From contig JAJVDF010000015.1 of NCBI GenBank assembly GCA_022410635.1, positions 2,833,104-2,897,103 of the forward strand: a stretch of DNA of 64,000 bases. Reading direction: 5' to 3'. The notes under the pieces are model-generated. The model had not been told where the DNA came from, did not search any database, and saw only the letters and a list, made by a program, of their open reading frames with translations. This DNA comes from Tretioscincus oriximinensis (lineage: Eukaryota > Chordata > Lepidosauria > Squamata > Gymnophthalmidae). Shown one piece after another: positions 45,830 to 58,612 of this stretch. The first letter of the stretch is position 1, and each line of letters starts with the position of its first letter. A program made the translations under genes and the position numbers.

Positions 45830-46040
45830 TCTCTATAAATATTGGTCACAATGGTCCCTGAAGGCTCTGTGATTGGACAATATTTGGATGAATCCCAGGG
45901 TCTGGAGTGATGTCATCAATGTTCTAAAGCCAAAGCCACGCCAGCAGTGGTTGCCATGGAACTTGGCTCAGCACAGCAGCGGGAACAACATAGGAAGAGG
46001 GAAGAAGGAACATGAAGGGAGGGGGAGGAAGAGTAAGCTA
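45830..46040 (+). repeat. Unclassified dispersed repeat R3, copy 1
   Basis: Shares GGACAATATTTGGATGAAT, TCTGGAGTGATGTCATCAA, GCAGTGGTTGCCATGGAAC and GGAACATGAAGGGAG with the reverse complement of 59150-59333. It is uninterrupted at the point where the other copy carries a MITE. Confidence 0.75.
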
Positions 46041-46227
46041 CACACACACACACGCCGCACCCCATTACATGAAACTGAGACAACAGGGTTATTCCACTAG
46101 GTGGGGGATATAAAACCAAGATCTGCAGCATATATGTTTTGTTTCAATGCTGGTTGGTCAAGTTTTCTCCTAACCTAAACCAATATATCGTCTCTATTTT
46201 TTTTACTCTCCTAATATTGGTGTGTAT

Positions 46228-46345
46228 CATAAAAACATAAGAGGAGCCCATCTAGTCCAGCATTCTGTCTCACACAGAGGCCCACCAATTGCACCTGGGC
46301 AGTCTGAACATAAGAAGGCAAAATCTTCACCCTTTCTCGACTGTG
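46228..46345 (-). repeat. CR1 LINE 3' tail
   Basis: AAAACATAAGAGGAGCCC, CATCTAGTCCAGCATTCTG, GGCCCACCAATTGCACCTGG. Confidence 0.9.
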
Positions 46346-47820
46346 TTACAAGAGATAAATAGACAGAAAACAACAGAATTAAAGAATTACATTTATAGGT
46401 TATGCACGAATAGTGTCCAACAGAGCCTTCAAGCTGTTGGAACAATGTGTAAGAAAGAGGTACACACCTTCATATGTGGTGCAGTTGCTTGGAAGCCCTA
46501 AGTTTCTGGGCAGTAATAGCTAGTCAGATAAATCTGATAGACTCTAACCACATGGTCTTCCTTGGAGTGCACATTATTTGTAATCGATCCTCCAGAATTG
46601 AGAGAATATGATGTGTATATAGTTAAACAACATCTTCTTTTGGCACTAGCAGGGTTAGCTCTCTATTGGAAGAATGATCAACAGTGAACAGTCCAGAATT
46701 GACATGGGTATAATAGTTCCAATGAGGTTTGACTCAGTTAAGGGGTGAAAAGACAGATTTGCAGTGAATGGACTTAGTTTTTGTTAATTATTTACCTTGA
46801 ATGCTTTCCAATCAATCCTAATAAACTTTTTAAAATATATGTAGTATATTCTATATACAGGGCAGGATGCGAACTGGTAGTGGCTGACCAGCAAAGAGAT
46901 ACTGAAATATTGGTGAAAAATGTAGTGACAATGTCAAACGATTGTGCAGTGATGGAGTAGGAAAGAATGGCTCTTATGGTACTTTCTTAAGGTTATTGGC
47001 AGAAGGTCATATAATGAATAACATTTTGATCTGTGACATTCAGTGTGAGGTTTAGGGAGATCAAAAGCAGCATATCAACAGTTTGCTCAACCTTTGCTAT
47101 ATCTATAGTCTTGATCTGCAGGAAAGATTGATTCTGTTTTATGGTTCATTAGAAATGGCATTCAGAATATAATTGCTAGTAATGTAATTCTCAAATGTAG
47201 ATCAATGGTGTAATCTTACAAAGACCAATACCATGATCAACCTAACGTCCATAGGGATCTGGCAAGGTTGCAAAGTGTTCGGAAAAGGATGCCGATTATG
47301 ACCAAAGAACTGAAAAATCTTGGTCATAAAGAAACTTTTTGTTTAGAACAGAACATTCTGAAAGTATTTCAAATGACTAAGCGATTTCCCTATGTTTCTT
47401 AAACACAACAGATGAGGATCAGAGAGGATCCCATCTGATACAAGATATATCCCAGGATTATTTAAACCTCTTGATCATTCTGGTTGTCTTTATAAAAGCA
47501 GAAAGGAGAAGCTGGATTATATGCAAGACAGTGGCTCTGCCTGAGTGAAGACATAGACCAATAAGGACAGCTAGCTTTCCCGCTGGCAGGATTCCCACCG
47601 GCGGGTGAAATAATTCAAAAGACCAGAAGTGAGAAATGAGAAGGGGAAGAGTGAAACTATAGGATAGGAAGGCCTAACAATTATCTGCTCAGCAAAGAAG
47701 AAACAAAAATGAAGGTTCTATTCCGGGAATGAGGGGCTGAGCCAATTTGACCAGGAGGGTCTACATTTACACTGCCCATATTCTCCTTCACTCAGGGCCA
47801 GGAGCAGCTCGTCCACCTGA
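46346..47820. other. Intronic sequence, nothing recognised
   Basis: No supported gene or named repeat. Confidence 0.5.
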
Positions 47821-48105
47821 ACAATGGGCAGAGCCCATTTAGTCATCCATGTTGCTCACTACCACCACCTCTTCCAAAAGTAAATTCCACTGGGTGAAAA
47901 AAATACTATCCTTTGTCTGTCCCAACTCTTCTGCTTCACCAGTTTCAAGGAATGCCCTCTTGTCCTAGTGTGTGACAGAAAAATACTTTTTCTCTATTTA
48001 TTTATTTATTCACCTTGTTCATCTCATGTATGATTTTATACACTCCAGTCACATCTCCTCCTAAACACCACCTTTCAAGGGTGAAAAGGGCCAACCTGGG
48101 ATGTG
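47821..48105 (-). repeat. CR1 LINE ORF2 end
   Basis: TAAATTCCACTGGGTG, then TTTCAAGGAATGCCCTCTTG and TTATACACTCCAGTCACATC match the CR1 at 10335 in the same orientation. The terminal tail is absent. Confidence 0.8.
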
Positions 48106-48927
48106 AATAGTTTAAAACACTCTTCTTTGGATCAAGAAGGTCATTGCAGACAGTTACCTAAGCAGAAAGGTCCTCTACCTCATCTGAAAAATATTTTGGT
48201 AATGATGATTTGGCTGGTCTTTTAATGTTACAGGTATTCATTGCCGGCCATTAACTCTCTAGCATGTACTAATACACAATTGGATGGAGGAGGGGAGTTA
48301 TAAGTAAATTAACTAATCCAATGAATACTATTGTTATGTATAAAAAAGCAACCCCTTAACTCTCTTTTCTTTAGAGTAAAATGAAAATCTCATTATAGGT
48401 GATGATTATGAATTATACTCCAGTTTGAATGCATTCACTGTTCCCATTAACATTGCAGGTGCATGATCAGGCCGTGAAAAAAGATATTCTAACCTGCCTT
48501 TGACATGTAAATGAGATTCAGTATAATCCTTGCTGTTATGGGTGGTTGATGTCTTCCATGCAGCAGTGGATCTTAACCTTCTATTAGCATTTGGATAGCA
48601 AAATTGAAGCAAATCGCTTTAAGATTAAGTTTTTATATTTGTCCCTCTGAGAATGGTTGCTGTAGAATAAGAACTCAACTCAGCGGCAAAACCAATTTTT
48701 GTGTCCTTTGGTGTTAGCAAAGCAGCTTCACAGACAGCAATTGATACTGTGAAGGACAATGCTCTATCCCTAGCAATTGCTCATAAAATTGCTCGGGGGA
48801 GAGGACAGCTAAGAGGACAGAAAAGGCCCTCAGGAGGGGTCGGTTTCTATTATTGCCCTCATACTGTAGTTAAGGTGTTTTTATTGCCTAGTAGAAACAT
48901 CATCTGTCTGGCATCCAAGCATAGTGT
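48106..48927. other. Intronic sequence, nothing recognised
   Basis: A 77-codon plus frame at 48701-48934 is not recognisable. Confidence 0.45.
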
Positions 48928-49210
48928 TACATAAGAACATAAGAGGGGCACANCAATTGCACTTGGGCACTCTCAAGCAGAAGGAACATTCCCACTGCCT
49001 CTTCTCTATTCCCTGCAAATACCATTTCAGGAATACTGCTTGTTTGTATTTCCTAATAATTATTAATGCAGGGGTCACCCATGAATTTGTCTAATTTAGA
49101 TTGAAGTGATTCAAGCTGCAAGCTACCACTACCTCCTCTGGAGTGAATTCCATACATCAATGGGCCTCTGGGTGGAAAATACTTTCCCTTTGCCATGCTG
49201 CACATTTTAA
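48928..49210 (-). repeat. CR1 LINE 3' end
   Basis: TTACATAAGAACATAAGAGG, AATTGCACTTGGGCACTC, CTACCACTACCTCCTCTGG and GGGCCTCTGGGTGGAAAATA. Confidence 0.85.
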
Positions 49211-50563
49211 AGGTATAGCAGGCTGTACCCAATTGTCCTCCTGCCCACACTTACCTCTGTTCCATGACAGGAACACAGTGCTGGCAACAGCAGGGATGAT
49301 CTCCCCCTCACGTGTTTCCTAGCTGCCACCACATGTGCATGCCCAAATGCAATTGGCCCCGGGACCCCTGCTCCTACTGTGCCTGCCTCCTGGCTACAGA
49401 AGTCCTCTGGGCCAGATGCCTGCACCCTGCAATGGCAGCAGCTGGCTAGGTACCAGGATGGAGTTGCCTAGCCAGCAGTCAGAAACCATGGAGAATCAGC
49501 ACTTTACCACCAATTGATCATTAGTAAGTCATGATCCAATTCAGTGGACTTGCTTGGTCACTCCCATTCAAGTAAGTATCTGCTGGGTGACAAAGATTCC
49601 TAATGATTTGGTTTCCTCATTCCCTAAGAACAACGAATGTGTATATGTAGCCATTAGATTCTTTTCTTTGATTTTGGATAGCTCTGCATGGTGTTTCAAG
49701 TAGCAAAGGAATGAATCTGAGATGTTTTTCATTAATCAGTGACTGGGGAAGGGGAAAGAAAACAAGTTCTTTTGGGGCTTTATTATCTCTCAAGAGAATT
49801 CTCCTGTGTCCATTTTCATCAAAGTGGTATTTTCAACGGGAATAAGCAGCTGAAAGAACAACATGGCTTGGGAAGATATTTTATTAGTCATTTCCTGCCA
49901 AATTACTTGGCTTGTAAAAAAAGGAAAAAACTGAATGACTCTTAAGCTGGACTTTTAAATATATAACTTTCAGCATTTATTTAATCAGGAAAAACTCTTT
50001 GAACTGAGCATGCTGGGGAGGTTTGGTTTATTTTTTTTGTCATGTCTCCATAACTTTATAACACCTATGAAGAAAATATGAGGTAGTGAAATGTTTATGT
50101 TCAAGTAGTTCTTTATAAATTCCATCTATATATGCAGTCCTGGTGACAGAGAGTTTCCCATAGGATGGATCAGGCCAAACATTCATGTGTCAAATATGGT
50201 ATTGCTAGTGGAATTAGCCCATTATGTTACAGTAATGCAATGTGCTCTAGACCTGCCTCCCTCTTGCTCCCATCCATGCCTTTACCCACTCCCTCACTCC
50301 CTGCCCCTCCCATCCCCCTTTCACTTGCTGCCTCTTTGTTTTCTTCTTTATGTTTTCCTTCCTTCTTCCTTTTCTTCTTTATTTTTTCACCTTTTCTTCC
50401 TTTTATCCGGCTCATGGATCTTCATGGCTCCTCCCTCCTGCCTTTTAAAAAAAAAACGGAGATCTGAGGGGCTCCAAGGAGCAGAGCCTGACCAGCAAGC
50501 AGATGGCGATGGAAGTATATGCACCAGTGTTTGGCAAAGGAGAGGCATGTTGGCTTTTTGCAG
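49211..50563. other. Intronic sequence, nothing recognised
   Basis: A pyrimidine-rich stretch (50250-50445) drives several open frames by composition. No gene. Confidence 0.45.
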
Positions 50564-50761
50564 GAGGAAGAAGAAGAAGAAGAAGAAGAAGAAGAAGAAG
50601 AAGAAGAAGAAGAAGAAGAAGAAGAAGAAGAAGAAGAAGAAGAAGAAGAAGAAGAAGAAGANNNNNNNNNNNNNNNNNNNNNNNNNNNNNNNNNNNAGAA
50701 GAAGAAGAAGAAGAAGAAGAAGAAGAAGAAGAAGAAGAAGAAGAAGAAGAAGAAGAAGAAG

Positions 50762-50791
<30 letters not shown>
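50564..50791 (+). repeat. Long (GAA)n microsatellite with an unread gap
   Basis: Uninterrupted GAA/AAG units occupy both sides of a 35-base run of N (50662-50696), so the true length is unknown. The tract adjoins the body of a minus-strand SINE exactly where other copies in this window carry only 10-60 bases of (TTC)n. It is therefore an expanded SINE tail. Frames of poly-Glu, poly-Lys and poly-Arg through it are artefacts. Confidence 0.95.
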
Positions 50792-50792
<1 letters not shown>

Positions 50793-51062
50793 TGGTTCTT
50801 ATACCCCGCTTTTCTCACCCTTCAAAGGGACTCAAAGCGGCTTACAAGGGTATTTTGCCCGGAGGCTCACATTCTATCTTCCCCACCAAACTCTGGTGGT
50901 TCCCATGTATCTACTTGCAGTTCCTGCTTTCGAATAACTGGGTTGGCTAGAACTACAGGCTAGTGGAAGGTGCTCACCCCTCCCCACATCCAACGCAGGG
51001 CTTCGAAACCCGCTCTCCCAGACGAGAGACGAATTCCTAAGCAACTGAGCTATCCATGCCTG
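50792..51062 (-). repeat. tRNA-derived SINE, best-preserved copy
   Basis: Minus strand, head to tail: GGCATGGATAGCTCAGTTGC (A-box region at 51043-51062), GCGGGTTTCGAAGCCC (B-box region at about 51000-51015), body with GTGGGGAAGATAGAATG, then GAGAAAAGCGGGGTATAAG and the expanded (TTC)n. A tRNA-like head implies RNA polymerase III promoter ancestry. Confidence 0.9.
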
Positions 51063-52169
51063 CTATCCGTGGACTTCCCTTGCATGGGAATAGGGGTAGA
51101 GTGGGGGTCATGGGCTGATGTAGGGGGGTAGGGCCTAGAGAGGGAAAGGGTGTGTGGCCCTTGAGTGATATTACCAATATCAAAATGGCCCTTTGCACAA
51201 AATGGCCCTGAACTCAGTGGTATAGCTCCCACTTAATTGGCCCATATGATAGGCATCAATGCTAATTGCTGGCATAGATACAATTCTACTAGAACATACT
51301 GTATATGCATATGTGGTTTATGTGTGAGAAAATAAGAAGTATCTGGAGGTTGATTTGTATGGAAATTGGTAGGATAAAGAATTTTTAAAGTAGACACGAA
51401 AGAAAGTTTTGTATATTAAGTCAAGTAACTCAGGGGTAGTAAAAAGAAGTTATCTGGCTTATAAAAAATAGACTGGACAGTAGTTGTGAAACATTCTAGT
51501 GAATATGACAATTGGGCAGTGGATAGATGGCTTAACTATATCTCATAATTTATGGTCTTCGAACTGTTAAGAGAAAAACGGTTAAGAAATTGAGGTTCTA
51601 TTTCACAATGTAAGTGGATGGAAATCTGGAATAAAATAATCTCCTTTATTATCATCACAAAAGCGAACCAGATTTTTTAAAATACGAGTTTTATGTTACT
51701 GGAGTATTTCAATATTTAATGTAGTGAATGATATAACTCATGTGTAACAACTGTTTGAATAATTATAATAAAAAAATGCTCTTTCTCGGTGGGACCTGAG
51801 ACTGTTCCATGTGAATAATTTAGAACAGAGGGCATATGTCTCATGCATTTGTCACATACATGTTGTCTAAAAACTTAAGACTTTTGGGTTCTATACTTGA
51901 CACACAGCCAAATTTTCCAGTTAATTTACAGGCTTTGGCTATGGAGGCCAGCCAGATAATTTGTATCTCTTAATAAATTCTAATTCTCAATTTAGTTCTA
52001 ATCAGAATTCTTAATTATTATTCTAAATGTTTTGTCAATCACTTGATTGAGATCTTCCATTCCAATGCTGGCTGCTTTAGTCCATTTATATCCTGACATG
52101 AACAAGGCTTCATCTGGATGGAATCAAAGTTATCCTTCTAAAGATAGTATACACAATCACACCCTCAAG
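51063..52169. other. Intronic sequence, possible L1 remnant
   Basis: At about 51300-51780 an AT-rich stretch includes a frame CKWMEIWNKIISF and ends in AATTATAATAAAAAAATG, faintly like a decayed L1 3' end. I would not annotate it firmly. Nothing else seen. Confidence 0.3.
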
Positions 52170-52345
52170 TAGTTATTTATTTTGTCTGAAGGGCCTAAGA
52201 TAGCATTCATTATACGTTTCTTACATTTTCTCCTCAAAGCAACCCTGTAGAGTAGTTTAATAGGAGAGGTAATGAGGAATACAAGATCACTCAACGATTT
52301 TTTTAATGGAAGTGTGGGGATTTGAACCAAGGTATTTCCAAGTTC
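52170..52345 (+). repeat. MIR-like SINE
   Basis: ACATTTTCTCCTCAAAGCAA, CCCTGTAGAGTAG and GGAAGTGTGGGGATTTGAAC follow the MIR order. Confidence 0.55.
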
Positions 52346-53059
52346 TCACCTACATTGGTTCTCAGAGGTGAGCATATTCCTTTATTTTTAATTGTAAAAC
52401 TGTAAGTCCATCAAATGATGTCTGATCTGAAATTAGGGCCTAGGTTCATTCTCCAGAACTGAAGTTTAAAAACAAAGGTGTGACATGGCCTTAGGGGACT
52501 TCCATCATGATTAGGGGTGAGGGAAAAAGATTTCCAGTACTGGAGATCTTTAAACCTCAAGCAGGTCTTTACATACGCAACATTGGACACCAGTATCATT
52601 TTGTCATCAAGGAGCACTTGAAGAACTACTTCTACACCACTTCCTGTAGAACAGACGGAATCCCACTGGGAGACTCTACAGTTGAACTTATGGCAGGGGC
52701 GTCGCAAAGGATTGCAGAATCCAGGGCAAATCTTTTGTTACTCACTTAGCATGTTCCCCTCTGGAATAAGCATTCAGGGATCTCTCTCAGGCCCCATTTT
52801 CCTGACACGGCATGAATAAAAACCAGGAACAGAATCAAATTTCTTCCCTTTCATCTTTGTTGCATCAGAAGAGATGCAAATACCAGAAAAGGATGGGTTT
52901 TTTTCTTGCTCAAAGTCCAAGATCAAGGCTTTATAGCGCTGTTTGGAGACAAAAGAGAGACCTACTTGTGTCCTTCCCCACCCTACACTCAAGGAGAAAG
53001 CACCACCACCCCCTTTAAGAGACAATGTTAGAACCGAGGAGTGCCTTACAAAGTTGTTG
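52346..53059. other. Intronic sequence, nothing recognised
   Basis: No supported feature. Confidence 0.5.
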
Positions 53060-53378
53060 AGCAGGTGAGTTAAGACTGACAAAGGAAGTTTTTTTTTCTT
53101 TAGAAGTCATCAGTTTTACTAGAAGGAGTGACGGTTATCAACCAGTGTAGATGACTTGAAGAAGGGTTTGTCAAATTCATGGGGGGCAGGGATATCAATG
53201 GCTACTGGACTTAGTGCCTAAGTGTCACCTCCAGTTTGGAAAGGAAGAAAGGATACCTCTAGGTGATCATTTGCATGGGTCGGGAACAGGTGAAGGTTTT
53301 GCCCTTGTCTTCTTGAGAATTGGGCAAATTAGATGGGCTGTGATCTAATCCAACTGGGTTCCTCTTCTGTTTTTAAGA
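53060..53378 (+). repeat. CR1 LINE 3' end, old
   Basis: AGACTGACAAAGGAAG, GGGTTTGTCAAATTCATGG, GATATCAATGGCTACTGG and GGGCAAATTAGATGGGCTG are CR1 3'UTR landmarks in order. Confidence 0.75.
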
Positions 53379-56300
53379 TCATTTGCAAGGAGGTAAATAC
53401 ATCTGAGAGGAGTATCTCTTTATCATATTTTGTGTCACTCACCTGTCTCTATCTGATGTCTACAATGCCCATTTTGAATCAGCAGCACAGGGCAAGATTT
53501 CATCACTTTTCTGGTTACTTGTCTTTTCATATGTGGACTCTTATATCTCCGACATGCAAAATATCTAGACTTGTTTGGGCCATGAAGTAAGATCATATTG
53601 CCTCCAAAAAGAGAATGTCCCTGCGTTTATGTTTAATTGATGATAATTATAAAATGGACAATGATGTCTTTATGACCTGCATTGATTGATGTGACAGTTT
53701 TTGAAGCAGCCTTGAACAGGATGCTCTATCGAGGAAGGTATTTTATCTCGTTGTCTCTCCCCCTGCATAAATATTTTAAAAATGAAAGGTACAATAAATC
53801 TGTCAGCTGCATACACACTGTTGGGCTGCCAAACATGCCACCTGTTCAGTATTTTAATGAACTGCTCAAGTTCCAGAAACAAGGGCGGGGAGAGAAATCA
53901 GTCAAATTAAAACTGTCAGATGTTTTTAAAACATCAGGACTTTCAGAGAAATCGCTTTGCAGAAAACAGACTAATTGAGATAAGTCTGACCTTGTAATTA
54001 GAATTACAAATTGGGAGAAAACAGGCTGTATCCAGTTGCTATTGGGTGGTCACTAAGGAGTTGGTTTTGAAGGGTTGGTGGTGCAGGTTGAAATGAGAAC
54101 ATTTTTTGCCTCCATAATGGTTTGTGAAATCTTTCTTGGGATGATAATGAGGGGAGGAGTTCATCTCACTAATCCTGTTGGATTTTCTGGAGATGGGGTA
54201 GTGAACCAGAAAGTGACATTTGGAAGAATGCCTTTCCTTTGTATCTTTCTGTTCCAATTGTTCGTTGTTAAACATTTGAATGACAGGGAAAGAGAAGAAT
54301 AGGAAGCTGGTCACATGAGAGTTGAAATGATCAACGTGCCAGAATTGGACCAGAGAAAACTAGATTCATATGGTCTATATACATTGTATGGGTGTTGACC
54401 TTAAGATATGTCCCATTGGATTGGAGCCACATTCTATCTAGAATCAGATCAACAGTCTTCAATTTCAACATGATAGGATTATACTGATGTAAGATCTGGG
54501 TGGCCATAGGATTGTATGGTTCAGTGTTAAATGCTATGCTGATTTGAGAAAAGGCCACTAGGATGGAGTGTTGGATTAGACTCTTTGGTCAAACTCATGG
54601 AAACTTATTGGGTGTCCCTAGCTATAGATAATCTAAGACAATTCCACCCTTTCTGCTATTTCAAATCTGCAAATATACTCAGTACTTCCAATTGCTAGTG
54701 TGATCAAAGGGAGGTAACACATGGCCATTGTGGAGTCATTCACAGCCTCATTGTCCTGTGAATCCTTTAGAAAAGACAAAGAACAAGCAAAAAGCTTGAC
54801 AGAATATTCAGAATAAAATCCTCAAATGAAAGTAGCCTGGAAGTCTTTTCACAATAACAACACTGGAAAGCAAGGAATGCAGCTCACCACAGTATGACTT
54901 TTAGTGTGAAGCAATTTGGCTCACTATCAAATTCATATTTCCTGGAGATTAACAACCAATTGTGACTCAAGAGTGGAGATGTAACCACTTGGGCTTCTAA
55001 TTATCTGTTTCTTCCATTAAGTTAGCCTTCTATTGATACTGACTCAGAGTCAGACTATTTCTGACAGTTCCACGTTAAGTTGTTCACAATATTTGGAGAG
55101 TGTTTTAGAGAAAGAAATAATTACAGAGAAGAGGCATTATTTGCATTTCATTTGATGTTCAACCTGCATTCTTAAATAATAATCATCTTAAAGTTTTCTG
55201 CTGTACCAGTACAAAATCAGGTTCACATGTGATTGCAGGGTTGTGAGGGAAAGGGCCAATATTTTCAAAGATTTTTCTGTTTTTTCCTGCTGCTGATTTT
55301 GGGCGCCAGGTCTCTGCATGCATGCATGCATTGTCACAGAAAAACACAACCATTTATGTGTGAATGTTTCACCCCCACCTGTAGGTAGATCGAAATGCTT
55401 ACACCATGATTTTCATGGAATAGTGGGATGGGAAAGAGCTAGACAAGAAAGAGAAGAACATGTGTATGACTCCTCACCTCCTCACTATATGCGGGCCACT
55501 TTGTGGGCCACTTTCCACCCCATCAGCCTGTGAAAAGAAGGTCCCCTCTACCTGAGGTTTTCCTACCTGGATGTTACCAAGATGTTCCAACATCCTGATT
55601 GCTCTGCCTCACGTTCCAATGGAATTTTCAGAATGGATTGCAATGTATCAGGAAAAAAGGTGTGAGGAATCACCTTGATCTGTGTTTGGAAGGAAGATAT
55701 AGTATTCCTGCATTTCTCTCTAACATTTATCTTTTGGGAATTCCTGGCAGTTTATCAAAAATGAAAAATGACCAGAGATTTTTGGGTCACGTAGTTATGG
55801 CATGTATTTCATTCTGGGATTCAACTTTTATGGATCCATTTATATATTGCTATCATGCAAGTAGAAGAGGAAACATGATAATAGCTTCTACAAAAAGAAG
55901 TTTATCAATCATAGCATGGTTACACTGATGATCATTGCCTTTGAACATTGCATTTGAACATTTTTGCTGGCAGTGCTGATGGAATGCAGCTGACAATATA
56001 GGAACTGTATGCTAAACTAAGGTCATGATGGTATTCGTGGTTTTGAAAAACATTTGGAGGTACTTTTAGGAGACAGCAGCCTTGGCTTTCTGTGCTTCTA
56101 CCCAATTTGTGTGCCAGCTGGCTTGTATCCAAAATTTGCTTTTTCTACCTCCAGTTTGGCTTAGTTTTAGTTTAGCATTGTGTATGCTGATCCTTGCCAG
56201 AATACGCAACTGCTGAGAAAAACGCACCATGTTGGCATCTGTCTTTCAGTGCAAATAGCATCATCTGGAAAACTGTATAAATTACACGGGCAATCACTTG

Positions 56301-56690
56301 ATCATCCCCCACTGGACTGCTTCTCTGATATTTTTCATTCCAAAGAAAGTGCATCATTGCTTTTTAATTGTGAATAGTACTGAAACAGTCATCAGAATCT
56401 CAGGCAGGTGCAAAGTTAATTTCCATGATTTTCCTGCCTGACATGTTGTTTTGATTCCCCAATTATTTCTGCTCCTCAGTGTGTCTGCACTGATGCAGAG
56501 GTCCGTCTTTCCCACAGAGGCGTGTTCCATACCAGTTTATTTTTTGTTGTTCTCGGTTTCCTTTGAATTTTGGTTGAATGCATGGGCACCAACATATCAT
56601 CTTCAGTTGTCTGTCCTCCTTTGAGAATGCACACAGGCAAAAGAAACAAACAATAATTGTATGAAGGAGACAAGAAGGAAGGTACTCCAT
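53379..56690. other. Intronic sequence, nothing recognised
   Basis: 3.3 kb with no supported gene or named repeat. A short (TGCA)n palindromic run lies at 55316-55332. A 109-codon frame at 55599-55928 is not recognisable. Confidence 0.5.
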
Positions 56691-56832
56691 TATCGTTGTA
56701 TGGTTTTAGAAGATCCTTGAAGACGCACCTCTTTTACCTGACCTTTAGCTGAAGAAATGTCATCTCTATCCCTACTTTCAAATATTGTTTTATACTGTTT
56801 TAATTTTGTACTGTTGTTTTACTATTTTAACT
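56691..56832 (+). repeat. L2 LINE 3' end
   Basis: GATCCTTGAAGACGCACCTC, ACCTGACCTTTAGCTGAAG and TATTGTTTTATACTGTTTTA. Confidence 0.8.
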
Positions 56833-57290
56833 ACAGATAATAACAACAAGTAAAATGGTAATATAACGTGGTGATTTGGATAATATTATGTCTGGAAGCA
56901 TAAGATACATTATAGATAATTTTGTGTGCTCAGACTGCTTTAGTGTGTGGGTGGGAAGAATGTACATTACGGACAGTACAGAAAATATATGAATATATAG
57001 TTTATGTGATTGCTACTGAAAACTCTAATTGTAGAATTAATAATCCAGAAAATACTTAGGAAATAAGGGATTGTAAGCAAAAATGGTCGCTAGTGAAACA
57101 TTATATAGGGACATGAATAGGGAGCGATGTGATGAAATTGAGATTAAGGTTGATATTCCAGATGTAAGCCCCTAATATATTGAATATTATGTAAATAGGG
57201 GGAGGATAGGGGGAGGAAGGAAAGAAGGGGAATTGTTTGAAACACTGTATAAATGAATGATATGTTTTATTGTAACAAAGTATGTGGCAG
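56833..57290 (+). repeat. Possible decayed L1 3' end
   Basis: A frame DCKQKWSLVKHYIG, a G-rich tract (57196-57230) and a TATTGTAAC end resemble the layout of the L1 copies at 20963 and 43698. No target duplication seen. Confidence 0.35.
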
Positions 57291-58159
57291 GCAAGAACCA
57301 GGATACAACCACTGCATCACGTTCTGATAAGACTTCCCCTGCAGTTGATGTGGCCAGACCTGCTTATCCCATATCGGTCTTATTAGCCACCCGTGAGCCT
57401 GCTACAGGCATGGATAACTAGGCTCCTTTTCATAGATATTTGTTCATGAAGATAAGTCAAGAATAATGTAAGAGGGGTTGTACCACTTTTCTTACCATAA
57501 AAAACAATTCCAAAATGCTCCCACCTCCCTCAGCANGCACACCACACGCTTCTGCTATGAAATCTTTGTCAAAACCGGTTGCNGCTGCTGTTTCTTGCCA
57601 TTCGCGTTAATTCTACTCCGGTTCTTTTGTTTTAAATTCCCTGGCTGCAATGCCAACTCAACATGTAGGAAGCACACCATCCCAACCTTGATATTTTTAT
57701 TTGTAGCTAGGGAGGGAGGAGCTTTGGGAAGCTACCAAGCTGGTGAAGAAACCTCCTCTCCACCCCTTTCCTGGGCAGAAAACTAGGGTTTTTTGCCTTT
57801 CTCTGCTCGGGGAAAGGGAGGAGCAGCTGTGAATGGAGCAGCTAGATGGGAGGGGATCCAATGTCAACACGTGTTCTATGGGGACGTTGAAACAGGAGTT
57901 GAATGGATGAGTGATTTGGCATTCGCTTTGGATTGGCTTTGGAAATGCGCTTTTGCTAGCATTTTTAGCTCTAGTGCATCTCCAGCTTAAATGATTATGT
58001 TGGTGTTAAACAGTTAACTGGTGTTGTAATATGTATAGTGTGCCAGGAGACCATTGTCTCTATTAAGTCCATTGTNGATGGACTGGAATTTGTGGATGTA
58101 TTGTAGTTGTGCTGTTTCTCTTTGAAATCTGTTCTGCATCAGGTTTCTGTATATTGAAT
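57291..58159. other. Intronic sequence, nothing recognised
   Basis: A moderately GC-rich block at 57540-57960 carries short frames without domains. Confidence 0.45.
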
Positions 58160-58612
58160 TATAGAAGCATAAGAGTTAGAAGGGACCTCCAGGACCATTG
58201 GGTCCACCTCCTGCTCAATGTAGAATTTATTAAACCATCCCAGACAGATGACTGTTCAGCTTCTGTTTGAAGACTTCCAGCGAAGGTGAACACACCACCT
58301 CCTTTGGCAAACTGTTCCACTGATTTATCACCCTTACTGTTAGAATTTTTTTCTGATATCTAATCTAAATCTACTCCTTTGCAATTTCATCCCATTGTTT
58401 CTAGACCTTCCATACATCAATGAAAACAATGCTGATCCCTCTGTACTGTGACAGCCCTTGAGATATTTGTAGACAGGTCGTCTCTCAGTCTTCTCTTTTG
58501 CAAACTAACATTCCTAGATCCTTTAAAAGTTACTCATAGGACATGGTTTCCAGACCACTCACCATCCTTGTAACTCNCTTTTGGACTTGCTCTAGTTTAT
58601 CAATGTCCATTT
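58160..58612 (-). repeat. CR1 LINE 3' end, TCTAT-tailed subfamily
   Basis: Starts GAATTATAGAAGCATAAGAG, then GTTAGAAGGGACCTCCAGG, CTCAATGTAGAATTTATTAA, ATCTAATCTAAATCTACTCC and CTTGAGATATTTGTAGACAG. This is the reverse of the subfamily seen at 23870 and 32340. Confidence 0.85.

Noticed and set aside
50187..50963. Open frames of 140-260 codons across the GAA tract
   Set aside because: They are poly-Glu/Lys/Arg or poly-Leu/Phe artefacts of a triplet repeat and an unread gap.
50999..51062. tRNA gene on the minus strand
   Set aside because: A- and B-box-like sequences are present, but this is the head of a SINE and has no tRNA cloverleaf that I could complete.
55599..55928. 109-codon frame considered as a receptor fragment
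   Set aside because: Only vague hydrophobic resemblance; no motif I could verify.
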